Part shown: piece by piece, positions 23,721-35,887 of the stretch
How positions within the stretch are numbered: position 1 is the first letter of the stretch
Layout of the letters: every line of letters begins with the position of its first letter
Assembly (NCBI RefSeq): GCF_051014685.1
Contig: NC_135055.1
Span: 18,588,001-18,652,000 of the forward strand
Direction: 5' to 3'
From: Ptiloglossa arizonensis
Taxonomy: Eukaryota; Arthropoda; Insecta; Hymenoptera; Colletidae
DNA: 64,000 nt
Notes under the pieces: generated by a model
What the model was told of the DNA's origin: nothing
Database searches by the model: none
Seen by the model: the letters and a program-made list of their open reading frames with translations, nothing else
Translations under genes and position numbers: made by a program

Positions 23721-26700
23721 TTAGGTATTGATATTAAAGTGACTCTTTATTAACCGTCCTATGAGATGAAGCGCCCGGAATGTTTTATTCGGTTTGAGCC
23801 TCTGTCGCAATAAATAATAAGTAAGGACCTTCAGTAGAACAAGGATAATTATCAAGGCGAGGAAGTCCACCCAGAAGACCACGTTTTCCATTTCTGAAAT
23901 TAAAAACATCTACATTGCTACCGGCTCGGTAACTACTCGGGTACTTTGTCCAAAAAAAAAAGGAAAAAAAATGTTGAAAATTATTTTCAGAAGTCTTACG
24001 CATCGTTAGCAACATTTGTCGAGGGGCCTTAAATTCGCAGAATATTTCCGAGGGCGGGCAGTATAGTTGTTCTCTGTTGAAACCGTAGAGAGCAGTTATG
24101 AGACCTTCCAAGCCGTAACGAATGTAGCTCAGATACATTATCAATTTACGATAAATGGGCAGAGTTTGCGTTTCGCCCAAACCTTGTACCGCTAACAACA
24201 TTAGGGGTACACTGATCGCGGGTCCGACGAACGTACCGTTCTAGAAGGAAACGAAACAAATTTTTACGCTGAGAAATATCTTCAACGAACATTAACCGAC
24301 GAGTGTAAACGCAAGAAGATGATAAAATGGTAGAATGAACGTGGAACGTACCACGATGTTCAGAGTGCTGGCTATAGCCAGGGCCATACTCTCCGCTATG
24401 AACATGCACATAAAGCAAATACTGAAGAACATCGTGCATCTGAAGAGTTCCAAGGGTTGTCCCGTGATCACGTAGACCATCGATAGATAAATCGTCGACA
24501 CCAATACCTACGTATCGGATGAAACGTATCAACGAATTGTCCACGAGGATGTTAAATGTTAAAGAAAATTCGTTCTGGTACGACCTGCACGGGTATGTTC
24601 ACTACAGTGAAAGCACAGTAATAGGGACTCAGGTTGTACCACATATTGAAATACTCTCGTTTAACCAGTTGCACTTCGGAGGGAACTGTAATTTCAAGAT
24701 TAGTCGAGAAACAAAGGAAAGTATACGATCGGGTCGCGAGAATAAACGGTACCGTTCGGTTAAAAATCTAAACGACGATCGGAGGTATTGTTTCGCGACG
24801 TTGTACATTTATCGATCAAAAATCCGAGCCTCCTTCGATGTTCGAATCCCGTTAATGTTTAATCTCCACATTCGATGATCCGTTAAAGGTTAAGTGGTAA
24901 AAATACCACTACGTAATCATTTGTAACGCGGTGGTGGCCTACGAGGGACCGTTCTCGATTTTTTCCCCGTATAACGATCATTTCTCTTACAGTGTAGCAA
25001 TACTGGAAGCATAGGCACGTAGAGGAGTAGTATCAAACAGGCGAAGCAAAAGCCGAAATTGAACAGGGCCTTCGATCCGTCGTTACCAACGTTCAAGAAC
25101 AATCCACCGATTATGAAGCCGAGGAACACGTGTAGACTTATTTTCAGATACATATAATTCTGTGAAACAACAAGTACTCGTTAAGTAGTCTCGCGGGACA
25201 CTCGCGGTGTTTCGTTATTACGCGTATCAATTGGTCCTACCCTGTTTCTACGTAACTGTAACATCATCCTTTTCGACAGAACGACGAATTGATCGTACCA
25301 GGAGATCTTCGGCATCACTTTCGCCAGCTCGAGTTCCTGCAGCGTCGTACGACTGATCGGTACGATCGGTAACTCGGTGTCCACCGTGGTTATCATACGA
25401 CCGATCCACTCTGGGCCGTATTCACCGGACGAGACTTCTATCACTGAAACGAAATTCGAATCGTCTTACCGCGTGGATCGGGACTCGAGCGGTCCACGTG
25501 GACGTAATTTACTCACCGAAATCGGCAGGATTGTAATGTTTCGGGCACTCGATGCCAACGTGACGTAGAAACGGCACCAAGTTGTCCACGGTGCTTCTGT
25601 AAACGCATTGGCCGTCCGCCACCACGTACGTGTGGTCGAACTTCGCGAATATACTCGCGCTCGGTGTATGCACGGAGCAAATCACGGTCCTCCCTAATCG
25701 CGCCAAACTTTTAAGCAAGTCGACGCACTGCGCGGCCGATATTTCGTCCAATCCTCTGGAATCGTTCGAACGATTTTGTACAAAATGTGAGTTTGAATCG
25801 TTGAGAAGTGTCGCTTGGGAGTTTCGATCACGGGGATCGTGTACTCGAGGTACACCGATCGGTGTAAATTCTTTTTGACAATCGTTTATTTAAATTTGTC
25901 GGTCGGTATAGGGATCTTTGATCGCGAACGAAGGTACTCACGATGTCGGTTCGTCGAGAAATATAACCGGTGGATTGTTCACGAGTTCCAGAGCGATCGA
26001 GAGCCTTTTCCTCTCGCCGCCCGATAGACGCTCGGTGATGGTGTCCTTTGCCCGTTTCAGTCGTAAAATTTCAAGGACTTCTTCTATCTGAAACCATGTA
26101 CGGATCGTAAAATCCATTTACGTGAAAAATTCATGGAAATTACCGCGGGACATTATTATTACGCGGAAGAGAATTTTTTCCTTTTCTCTTACTCGTCGAG
26201 CATTCAAAGAATTGTTATTATCGAGTATTATGACGGAATTGCGTAATTACTGTACTGCGATCATGTTGTTTTCCGTAATTAGAAGTTAATCTAGATACGT
26301 GTCAGGCTCTTTCGAGGTCGATTCTTTCTTCGCCGACGGCGTTGTTCTCCGATGCTGAGGTACGCGTTCCAACGTTCGCGTTACCAAAGTAATTTTCTAA
26401 ACGAGGCGAGACTTTGAAAGATTTAACGGACGCGTATCCCTCGACGACTCTCGGATACCAGAGAATACTTTTTTTTTTTTTATTCGAATGCGCGCTCTTT
26501 ACGCAACCGTATTACCAGAAGCTTCTCAACGTCGGTAAACGTTCACAGAGTAGGTAAATTTGTAAACGAAGACGCGAGTTCTTTTAAAATGTTTCAAGTC
26601 TAAGCGGTACATTTTATTTATCGACTCAGAGATATTAGAAATGGAATACTTTCGAAAGCAACTGAAGGTTCTAAGAGTTACCCGAGTAATTCCGTAAACG

Positions 26701-29700
26701 AAGCATCCGAGTATCCCAAGAGTTATCGAAACAATCCTGTAAATTACCAAGTTGTGAAACTTCCAATTCGAAAGGGTGTATTTTATTTATCGACGACTCA
26801 GAAATATTAGAAATGGAATACTTTCGAAAGCAACTGAAGGTTCTAAGAGTTACCCGAGTAATTCCGTAAACGAAGCATCCGAATATCCCAAGAGTTGTCG
26901 AAGCAATCCCCTAAATTACCAAGTTGAGAAACTTCCAATTCGAAAGGGTGTATTTTATTTATCGACGACTCTAGAATATTAAAATTCGATTACTCTCCAC
27001 TCGCGACTCGTTCCAGACACCAGTGTATCCCGAGAGCGCGAAAGAGATTCTTTGAAACCCGATGTAAATATCTTCGAGCGCGTTTCCCTCCCTTTACGAG
27101 CGGCAGCGTTCCTCGAGCGCGCGCCTCGAATACGAAATAGAGCCACGCGATGCAATTTGAGTACATATTCATGCATTTCTGAGAACACGGTGGTTCGGCG
27201 TGATTTCGTTCAACTCTCGTGTACCAAACGTGCTCACAGCGGCCTGTTTCGTCTCCCTCGATACATTCCCGAGCTTCAAATCCACGGCGAATCTGAGCGC
27301 CTCGAGGATCGTCAGCCTCGGTTGTAGGAGGTCCTCTTGCATGATGTAGCACGATAGTTTCTTCAAACGTTTTGCGTCTCGTGTCTGGCCGTTCACGTTT
27401 ACGTGCCCGGTGACCCCCGTCGATCTGAAAACGTCTGCTTTGAGTTTCGACACCGTTCCACGGCGAACAAGTACTCTATCGATCGTCTCGATTCGCGTTA
27501 ACTTCGGCTTAGGTATAACTTCCGTTTGCTCGGCACGGGGTCGCGAGGTCGGTGATCTTTGATATCGTTGAGTCGTTCTTTCGGGGGTGGGGGAAAGAAA
27601 TGGTGCTGTCGACTCATCGCGAGTCACGTTGATCGGTAATTTTTTTTTTTTTTTTTTTTTCTTTTTGACAAATTCGCGACGTCGATGTACTTTCGAAACC
27701 CTCGTCGCGACGGGGAAGTTTCCAATTTATCGAAATTTATTAAAAAATGAAAACAAAAAAAAAATGAAGAAATTCCAGCGAGTATCTTGAATATCTACTG
27801 AAATTTTCTATCAGGTGTACGCAATTTTCTCGATACATTGGCCACGTTCGATTACTTTCGAAACCCTCGTCGCGACGGGAGGCGTTTGTAATTTATACAA
27901 AATTATTTATAAATGGAGAAATATGTAGAAAGGAAAGAGGGATGGTAATTTTTAGAATGGAGAGTACTCGGTCAAATGAAGCAGAAAAGTTTTGGTAAAC
28001 GTGGCTCGGGAAATTAACATTTACAAAGTTACGTAACTTTTTTCGGTTCGGGAGCTATTGTACCGTACTGGAAACAATGGGGTATCTCGTTTCTCGTTTT
28101 TCTGGATGCAACGTCCCATAATAAGATAATCCTCTGTTACGATACGTGTGTGGAGTGTAAAGACAGCTTATCGATTCTCGAAAAGAAGCGACGCGTAAGC
28201 GAAATTCTTCGGAATCTTGGTACTTGCATTTAATTTGGACTATTGGATAACTTTTCTTTGTTGTTCGTTAATCGTTCGATTAATCTCCAATATTCTTACA
28301 TTTTTTTTTCTTATATAGAGAAATATATGAGATATTCTATATAGAAAAATGTATAGGATATTTTATATAGAAAAATGTATAAGATATTTTACTATATAGA
28401 TATTTACTAGATACATATATTTGTGTAGATATTTAACGAACAGGAAATCGACGTTTTCTCTTTTTATTCTTCCTCTTCGTGTAATAATAATGTTACACAA
28501 TACTTGAAGATAAACGTGTAAATGCAACGTTTCAAAACGAACGTCCAACGATAATGCTATGCAATATTTAGTGAAAAATATGAAGATATTTTTAAACGAT
28601 TACAGCTGCTTACTTTTACGTTTATCGTTTATCGTTGTCGAACGTGAACCAATGATACAAACAAGATGTTGCTTTTGTTCGAATTGAATCTTTCTGTGTC
28701 CAAACTGATAATATAAATCGATCTTAACACGTTCCGTGAGCTTGTTTGGGAGTGGCACAAATTTCAGGGGAGATTAGTTACATCTTGAGAGGAAAATAAA
28801 GTGAAATTCAGGTTCGATGGAAATAAAGTAAAATTCAGGTTCGATGGAAATAAAGAAAAATTCAGGTTCGAGGAAAATAAAGTGAAATCCAGGTTCGAGG
28901 AAAATGAAGTAAAATTCAGGTTCGATGGAAATAAAGAAAAATTCAGGTTCGAGGAAAATAAAGTGAAATCCAGGTTCGAGGAAAATAGAGTAAAATCCAG
29001 GTTCGAGGAAAATAAAGTAAAATTCAGGTTCAATGGAAATAATGTAAAATTCAGGTTCGATAGAAATAAAGTGAAATACAGGTTTGAGGGAAATAAAGTG
29101 AAATACAGGTTTGAGGGAAATAAAGTGAAATCCAGGTTCGAGGAAAATAAAGTAAAATTCAGGTTCGAGGAAAATAAAGTAAAATTCAGGTTCGAGGAAA
29201 ATAAAGTAAAATTCAGATTCGATGGAAATAATGTAAAATTCAGGTTCGAGGAAAATAAAGTAAAATGAAGGTTCGATGAAGATAAAATTGAGACGGGTTT
29301 GGTCAAAGTGAAACAACGAGAAAGGATCGTCTCGTTCTTGTATCTCTTACTTGTATCCCGCGAGGATGTTCAACAAGCTGGATTTCCCAGCGCCGGACGG
29401 GCCCAGAATCGCGGTCAGTTCCCCAGATTTGAATTGTCCGGACACTCCGCTTAATATTACCTTCGATCCTGCGACACACGAACATGGACAAATCTATTTA
29501 GCCGTGGACTAACGCGCGTTGAAAACCTGAAAACAAACAACGTTCGTCATTCGTCCCGGAGAGTCGCGAAACCCGCGTGATCGTTCGACGAAAGTTTCGC
29601 GCGTTAGACGGTACAATTTGATAAACCGCTTTCGTTCGCGGACAAATTCACGCTCGTTGTGAACTGAAAAGGTTTCAAACGGAAGCACTATTGCGACTTT

Positions 29701-32700
29701 GTCGTCGGTTCGCATTGCGATCGGCTCGTTAACGCACAGCGCCGAACAAATGTATTCGAACGGATACTTTGGCGATGTACCGAGTAATTTCATTCGACAG
29801 TTTTCGAATTACGCGTAGAAACGAGAAATGGATAAATCGAGAGTAGATTTACAGCGAAACGTAAAAATTGTTAACGCGTGAAAACGCGAAGGACGATAAT
29901 TATTTGGTCGGTATCGAATCGGATACAGTAACGATAAATGGATAAACCGAGAGTGGATTTTCACCGAGACCTAGATTTTCTAACGTTGTGGTATATCAAA
30001 AGACAAGTTTGTACTGCATTTGAATGTGTTCGTCACTGTACACAGATAATTTTGCATAGACACACAACGGTGTATTTTTAATCTCCGCGGTGATGCAGCG
30101 ACGGACGTGGACTTTAAAGCGGGATACTATCGTGCGTTACACGATCGAGTCGTGTCAATTATTCGAGAACTAATTTCCCTTTACGAAACGTGACCGCTCG
30201 ATCTGTGTGGGAGTTACATTCTACTTTCGTTCTGGCCGTAGGTATCTATCTAAATTAAAAGCACTGCAATCCATCGTACCAGGAACACGGTTGCATTGCT
30301 GTAGTCGTTGCATCGTGCGCGCGTAAAGATCCTAGAATTCAAAGAAAAAAAATCGAATAAATTAAACGTCCAGCGTGTCAGATGAGACACAGGATTAGAA
30401 AATTGCCCGAGCAACCTAGCTGAGAAACTGTATGTAGAAATCTAGCTAGAAAAATCCGCAGAAAACATTCAAACGACCTTCTTCCCTAACATACATGTCG
30501 CAAGGTTGTGACCGGTATGCAGATACTCCCTAATAGGGAATCATCTACGCGATACAGATACTCGATATCGGTGAAACAATTTATCGAACTCTCGATTGGA
30601 TAAATAGTGAAACATCTAAGAGATAGGAGTATAAAGAAACTTCTATTCCCTCCAATATTCAAAGAACCACTATTTTGTAACAACCACTATACAGATTCTT
30701 CCCAATAGAAATGCATCTGTATGCAATACAGATGCACAATACCTGTTTCACAATGTGAAACGATCTATCGAACTCTTCGTTGGATACAAGTGGTGAAATG
30801 ATTAGAATTCTATGAAATATCCACGAGATAAAGAGAGAAAGGGAGTTTTCTTCGTCGTAGGCTCGTAGAACCGCTGTCTTCGATCGCGTTCGTACGAAGC
30901 ACGTTTTCTTCCACGCTGGAAAGCACGTAATTGCTACCATGATGAGCGGAACAAGTCTGAAACGTTCACTGAAGTGTCTTCTGGCTGTCCGCGAGGAGAA
31001 AGGTTGAAGACATCACGGAGAAGCATAGAAAGCGAAACCCCGAGAAATTGTAACGGTTTCGAAATGATTAAGGTCATGGTTCCAGCGGAACTGTAGGGCT
31101 TTTCACGCGCGAAACCTCCCACGGATCGCGCGAAATTGCAATTTTTTCGAAATAGAAAGCGAATGGAACCGTTTAGGGCTTTTCACGCGCGAAACCTACC
31201 ACGGATCGCGCGAAATTGCAATTTTTTCGAAATAGAAAGCGAATGGAACCGTTTAGGGCTTTTCACGCGCGAAACCTACCACGGATCGCGCGAAATTGCA
31301 ATTTTTTCGAAATAGAAAGCGAATGGAACCGTTTAGGGCTTTTCACGCGCGAAACCTCCCACGGATCGCGCGAAATTGCAATTTTTTCGAAATAGAAAGC
31401 GAATGGAACCGTTTCGCGGTCTACGCGAAACGTTCGACGGGTATCCACGATTTCGTGGTTGAATTCTCGTTTTCGTGGTTGAAGGAACTTTCCATTTTAC
31501 CCTCCAATCTGTTTCCAAGGTACCGTTGTTTTATACACGAACGATAACGAGACCGAACCCGGTCAATTTCGTTTCACGAGCGTTTCGTTTTACATTTCGA
31601 TTCACCGATGCGACTCGCTTCTAAACCGTGACCGAATGCACGGTTTCAGCCATTGAGCAACACGTGGGAGAGGCACGGACGAATCGAATCGCATCAGAAA
31701 CAGAAACAATCGCGTTGTTGTTGTTTTTTTCGGTGCTGTTTCCTCGATCGTCGAATATAAATCACCGCGACTCGTTCCTCACGACTCGAGGTGAAACTTT
31801 CAGACGAGCGAGTACAGTATACGCGATACTTATCTTCGCGATACTTCTCCGTGCATCTTGATCTTCGAGGTGATGCTGATCGAAGAAAAAAATAATATAC
31901 CGCGTGGGTTCGACGAGTTGAGATCGATCAATGACGAACAACGAAAAAATTGATTCGGAACGTCACCGTGACACAGTTGTTCGTCGCTGTTCACTCGGTT
32001 CGTTGGTGCCTTTTTGCAGACGGTCTTAAACTTCGCGAGAAAATACAATCTTGCAACATTTTCGATCGCATACCGTGACGATTTCAATTTACATAAGATT
32101 ATTCAACATTGCCTCGCCTACGAACTGTGTAACGGCCTTGTCCCGAACGATCGAAAGAAAGGAATTCGACGAGAGTCGATCGTTGCAATTTATTACCGGG
32201 AAGTCGATAATTGATGATTCAATGGAAGACGCGAAATAAAGTACGCTTCTCATTTTTTTTCTTCCCCCCCTCCCCCTTCGTTGTTTTATAATATGCAAAT
32301 AGACCGCGACGGCTGCACGGGAGAACGCGTACGTCGATTTGGTTTGCTAATTGCTGCATTACGCGTACTCGATGGATAAGATTTATATATTCCATAAACG
32401 ACACTTGTTCGGGACAGTATTTATCGATCGACATTAATTGCATCGCTCTAATACGCGCCGATTAACATTGCTGCGCGAGACTACGAAAAAAAAAAAAAAA
32501 AATGGATTTACGATTTTAGTTGCGAATCTATTTCAAGAGCGAACGATTGAATAGTACGGGGCCTCGTTGCGCAATTTAGCGCACAACAATCGTGGAAAAG
32601 GAACGACGCGCAACTTGGAAATTTCTCGCGATTTCTTTCATCGAAAAAACCATTAAGAAATCATTCCCCGTCGAGGGCATCGTTGGAAAATTATTTTCCA

Positions 32701-33293
32701 TTCGAGACATTGTTCGAAAGCGATCTCTCGATCGAGAAATTATTTTTCATACAAGGTACCATTAAGATGCTATTCTCCGTTCGAAACATCACGAGGAAAC
32801 GATTTCCCATTCGCGATATTATTAAGAAGTTACTTCTCGTTCAGGATTTTCTCAAGAAATTATTCTCCATTCAAGCATATCGGCTACGCGATTATTCTCC
32901 GTTGGAAACATTATCGCGTAATTAATCTCCGTTCAAGAAAATTGTTACAAAATAATCCTACGAATATTCAAAACCGTTCTATCGATCGTTTCTCATCTCG
33001 ACGATAAACGGCTCCGTTGGACCGAGTTCTCATCCCGGTACAATCGAGTCTTAGTTCAACGAAGATTTCCATTGGGAATCTCTTTCTCGCGAATCGTTTG
33101 TACTTATAATTATCGTACCTTTTCTACTGTAAGGTATCGTGTACGTCAGCTCGTTAAATTCGATGTCGATCGGTGCCATTTTTTTCAAGTGCGACAGCGT
33201 TATCGTTGCATCGTGCGTGGGCGCGAGTTTTGAGCAGTCGATGACCCCGTCGTCGTTGCTCTCCTCCGCGTTGGACTCCGATTTCAACGACAT
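23721..33293 (-). CDS. ABCG1-like: ABCG half-transporter gene A (ABCG1/ABCG4 type), 11 coding exons, 635 aa
   Basis: Membrane half-transporter that should dimerise to export sterols or other lipids. Exons: 33293-33119, 29468-29351, 27424-27238, 26087-25942, 25755-25517, 25443-25241, 25159-24991, 24685-24585, 24507-24352, 24240-24000, 23893-23721; all phases close. The ATPase domain is N-terminal: [14 protein letters not shown], Walker A GPSGAGKS (81-88), Q-loop Gln127 (SCYIMQED), signature LSGGE (181-185), Walker B IFLDE (202-206) and H-loop His238. The D-loop reads SGLDEIS and the H-loop context is HTP, where relatives usually have SGLDS and [12 protein letters not shown] leads through a short linker into the membrane domain from about residue 357 ([27 protein letters not shown]). 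The last exon encodes the final helix and a basic tail. Paralogue B lies upstream on the same strand. The start is the first ATG of exon 1; extra 5' non-coding exons are possible. Confidence 0.92.
26088..27237 (-). other. Intron 3 of ABCG gene A
   Basis: Between the Q-loop exon and the signature exon. It contains an approximately 170-bp tandem repeat (26600-26975) and a CpG-rich segment near 27100-27160. No ORF with protein similarity is seen. Confidence 0.75.
26600..26975. repeat. About 170-bp tandem repeat, 2.2 copies
   Basis: ATTTTATTTATCGAC-anchored units start at about 26611, 26780 and 26952 and share TTAGAAATGGAATACTTTCG and AAGTTGTGAAACTTCC-type blocks. The two full copies are highly similar. 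It lies in intron 3 of ABCG gene A. Confidence 0.88.
27685..27900. repeat. Dispersed/tandem repeat also present at 35.3 kb
   Basis: TACTTTCGAAACCCTCGTCG occurs twice here (about 27688 and 27855). The second copy is preceded by GAAGAAATTCCAGCGAGTAT. The same order of blocks recurs at about 35284-35375. This indicates a small dispersed repeat family of unknown origin within the ABCG locus. Confidence 0.75.
28799..29285. repeat. 27-bp minisatellite, about 18 copies
   Basis: The unit is close to AGGTTCGAGGAAAATAAAGT plus AAAATTC, with variants (GATGGAAAT, GAGGGAAAT). Because 27 is divisible by three and stop codons are rare in the unit, frames stay open on both strands (155 aa plus, two of 180 aa minus). 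They encode nine-residue repeats of low complexity. The position in ABCG gene A intron 2 and the lack of splice or start context argue against a gene. Confidence 0.95.
31093..31415. repeat. 80-bp tandem array, about 4 copies
   Basis: Units beginning TAGGGCTTTTCACGCGCGAA recur at steps of exactly 80 bases (31094, 31174, 31254, 31334). Copies differ by only single bases (CCTCCC against CCTACC). The array lies in intron 1 of ABCG gene A. Confidence 0.95.
32650..32935. repeat. Degenerate tandem repeat of about 30 bp
   Basis: Diverged units of the type AAGAAATTATTCTCCATTCA spaced at roughly 30 bases give an 80-residue low-complexity open frame (32683-32925). It is an old, decayed array in intron 1 of ABCG gene A. 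Confidence 0.7.
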
Positions 33294-33829
33294 GGCTGAT
33301 CCCTGCTTCCAAGAGTTTATCTACGCTCGTTTCGCCGAAGATCCATTACCCGCGATACTTTCTTTCGTCTCACGACCGGCTCACCGCGCTGAAAACCCCA
33401 AAGAGAATTACCAACACCGATTTCCTTCCATCGAGCGACAATCGTTCGCTTTCGATCGTTTGTCACTTATTTCCACGTCTTGCAACTGCAATTACTCGAG
33501 CATCGACCGATGCGCTATTTCGCGCGTATTATTTCACTTGGACGTGATTTGTACGTCAATCGTACGCACGGTGTACTAAAATAATACACAAAGCTCTCGT
33601 TCGTACGCGACGCGTTTCGCGCGTATTTTTTCACTCGTACGTTCTTTATATCCCAATCGTGCGTACAGCGTATTAAGATAATAATACAAAGCTCTCGCTC
33701 GTACGCGACGCGTAGTTTTCAATTTCGACGTACGCGATACTCGAATCGTGCGTACGGTGTATTTAGAACAATGCGTAAAGTTATTGTCCCCGCGCGTTGA
33801 ATAATTACTCGACCGATGCGCTTCGCGTG

Positions 33830-34290
33830 TATTTTTCACGCGAACGTTCTTTATCTTTCGATTGTTCGCGCAACGTGTTAGAATAATGTGCAAAGTTCTT
33901 ATCCGTACGTGATAAATAGTTACTCGAACCACGTGTAATATTCACCATGGGGAATTCGTTTACGAAAATCTTTCGATTGTTCGCGCACCGTGTTAGAATA
34001 ATGTGCAAAGTTCTTATCCGTACGTGATAAATAGTTACTCGAACCACGTGTAATATTCACCATTGGGAATTCGTTTACGAAAATCTTTCGATTGTTCGCG
34101 CACCGTGTTAGAATAATGTGCAAAGTTCTTATCCGTACGTGATAAATAGTTACTCGAACCACGTGTAATATTCACCATTGGGAATTCGTTTACGAAAATC
34201 TTTCGATTGTTCGCGCACCGTGTTAGAATAATGTGCAAAGTTCTTATCCGTACGTGATAAATAATTACTCGAACCACGTGTAATATCCAC
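33830..34290. repeat. 115-bp tandem array, about 4 copies
   Basis: CGATTGTTCGCGCACCGTGT-type units recur every 115 bases. Three near-identical 80-residue frames shifted by 115 bases (33805, 33920, 34035 on the minus strand) betray the period. More degenerate relatives extend upstream to about 33590. It lies 0.5-1 kb upstream of the ABCG gene A start, in its likely promoter region. Confidence 0.93.
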
Positions 34291-35283
34291 CGTGAGGAAT
34301 TCGTTTAGGAAAATTCTCTTGTAGCGATTATCGATGGTGAACGAAACAACGCAAACGTTCGTCCGTAGGCTCTATCATATAGTGACAAAGTATCACCGAA
34401 TTCGAGCGTTTATCGAGTATATTATTCCCGTATGAATAATCAACGGACACCAGCTCCGTTTATCGGAGACTGGAGAGTTAACAAAACGACACGACCGAAC
34501 GGATTCACCTAACAAAGAACCGACGTGAGTTTCGTTTCGTTAAAGGGGTTGAGAACGAACGACACGATGCATAGAAACGATCGGAAAGCTCAGCACACGA
34601 CAGATCGCGGTGGAAGACTGACGTTCGAGTAAGTTTGTGGGGCTCCCTATTCTCTACGACGTTGTACACAGAGACACAGCCGAGCAATTGCGTTGGTAGC
34701 TTGCGCGTGTTTTTCACCAACGCCACGGTACACACAGAGACACACACATAGAGAGAACGTTGATAGCGGGTATCGTGACGCGCAGTCGTTGCAATTGTAC
34801 GTATACGTGTTCGACAGAATATTTGTTTCTTTTTTTTACTATCGAGAATCGTACAGAGACGTTTGCAATTTATTTGAAATTCGAGAGAAACTATGGAACG
34901 AACATCCAACATTGTCAAACTCACGGTACGATAGAACGATAGAATGTATAAAAATGTAGAATCTTTGGTTTAGGATCGGCCACGAGGAACATAATTAAAC
35001 AAAGAATTGATGCATTCTCTCGTATCGAGAGTTTTCGGTAGAAAAATTTTCTTTTATTGTAGATACGAGATGTGTAAATACCACCGAAGCGAAAGGGCTC
35101 TGGAAGAAAGGGCTTCGTCGAGTGTGGATAGGTCGCGGTGAGAAAGTCGAGACGCGTGGAGCGAAGAGTTTCATTCTTTAAATATACTTTGTATCTTTAT
35201 TAGGAAGATGATACTTTCTCTGGTGATTTTCTTCGACGAATTCCCGACTCAATTATAGACACAATTGTCAATAAACGAAATAT

Positions 35284-35430
35284 ATGAAGAAATTCCAGCG
35301 AGTATCTCGTACATCGTCCAAACGATTTTCCATTACGATTACTCAATTTTCTCGTTAACGTCCAAGTACTTTCGAAACCCTCGACACGAATCAATCGTTT
35401 GCAATTCGTTTGAAATATTCGGCGAGCATC
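35284..35430. repeat. Second copy of dispersed repeat shared with 27.7 kb
   Basis: Contains GAAGAAATTCCAGCGAGTAT at about 35285, TCAATTTTCTCG at about 35343 and TACTTTCGAAACCCTCG at about 35368, in the same order as at 27766-27880. Confidence 0.75.
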
Positions 35431-35887
35431 TCTGCACTAGAAATACTATCGTAAAGATTCACTTTTCCACATTCTCTGTAAATTTGCAATCTCGAAACAC
35501 TTTTGAGCCTCTCGAAAGAACGCGACGCGACCAAATTTCGAAAACAACCCTCGGGCGCGGAGTCTCGCGCTCGAACTTCGCAAGCGTTCGAATGGAAACG
35601 CTCGCACACCACGCACGTAAATACGTGTATCGCTTTAACCATCCAAGAAGTGAAAAAACAGACCATCGAGACCGTTTCATCGATTAGGCCCGTTACACGC
35701 GTCTTCCGCGCAAAAACAACGATAGAATTTCGCGATAAACGGTTCCGCGTAAAACCGCGATTACGACGCGTTAGGTCACGGTTAGAAAATCGTTTCGACG
35801 ATACCCGCGACACGAGAATCTCGCTGGGATCTGTTCAATTTTTATCCATTTATTTGTCAATAATTCGGAATGAATTACGAGTGTCTC

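Larger units (their letters stand above)
27425..29350 (-). other. Intron 2 of ABCG gene A
   Basis: Between the Walker A exon and the Q-loop exon. It holds a dispersed repeat (27685-27900), a poly-T tract near 27640, AT-rich sequence at 28290-28420 and the 27-bp minisatellite at 28799-29285. Confidence 0.8.
29469..33118 (-). other. Intron 1 of ABCG gene A
   Basis: This 3.65-kb intron splits the N-terminal exon from the Walker A exon. It contains an 80-bp tandem array (31093-31415), a degenerate 30-bp array (32650-32935) and CpG-rich unique sequence. I see no independent gene. Confidence 0.75.

Noticed and set aside
28764..29316. Two 180-aa minus frames and a 155-aa plus frame with nine-residue repeats
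   Set aside because: They are open only because the 27-bp unit is a multiple of three with few stop codons. They overlap each other on both strands inside an intron.
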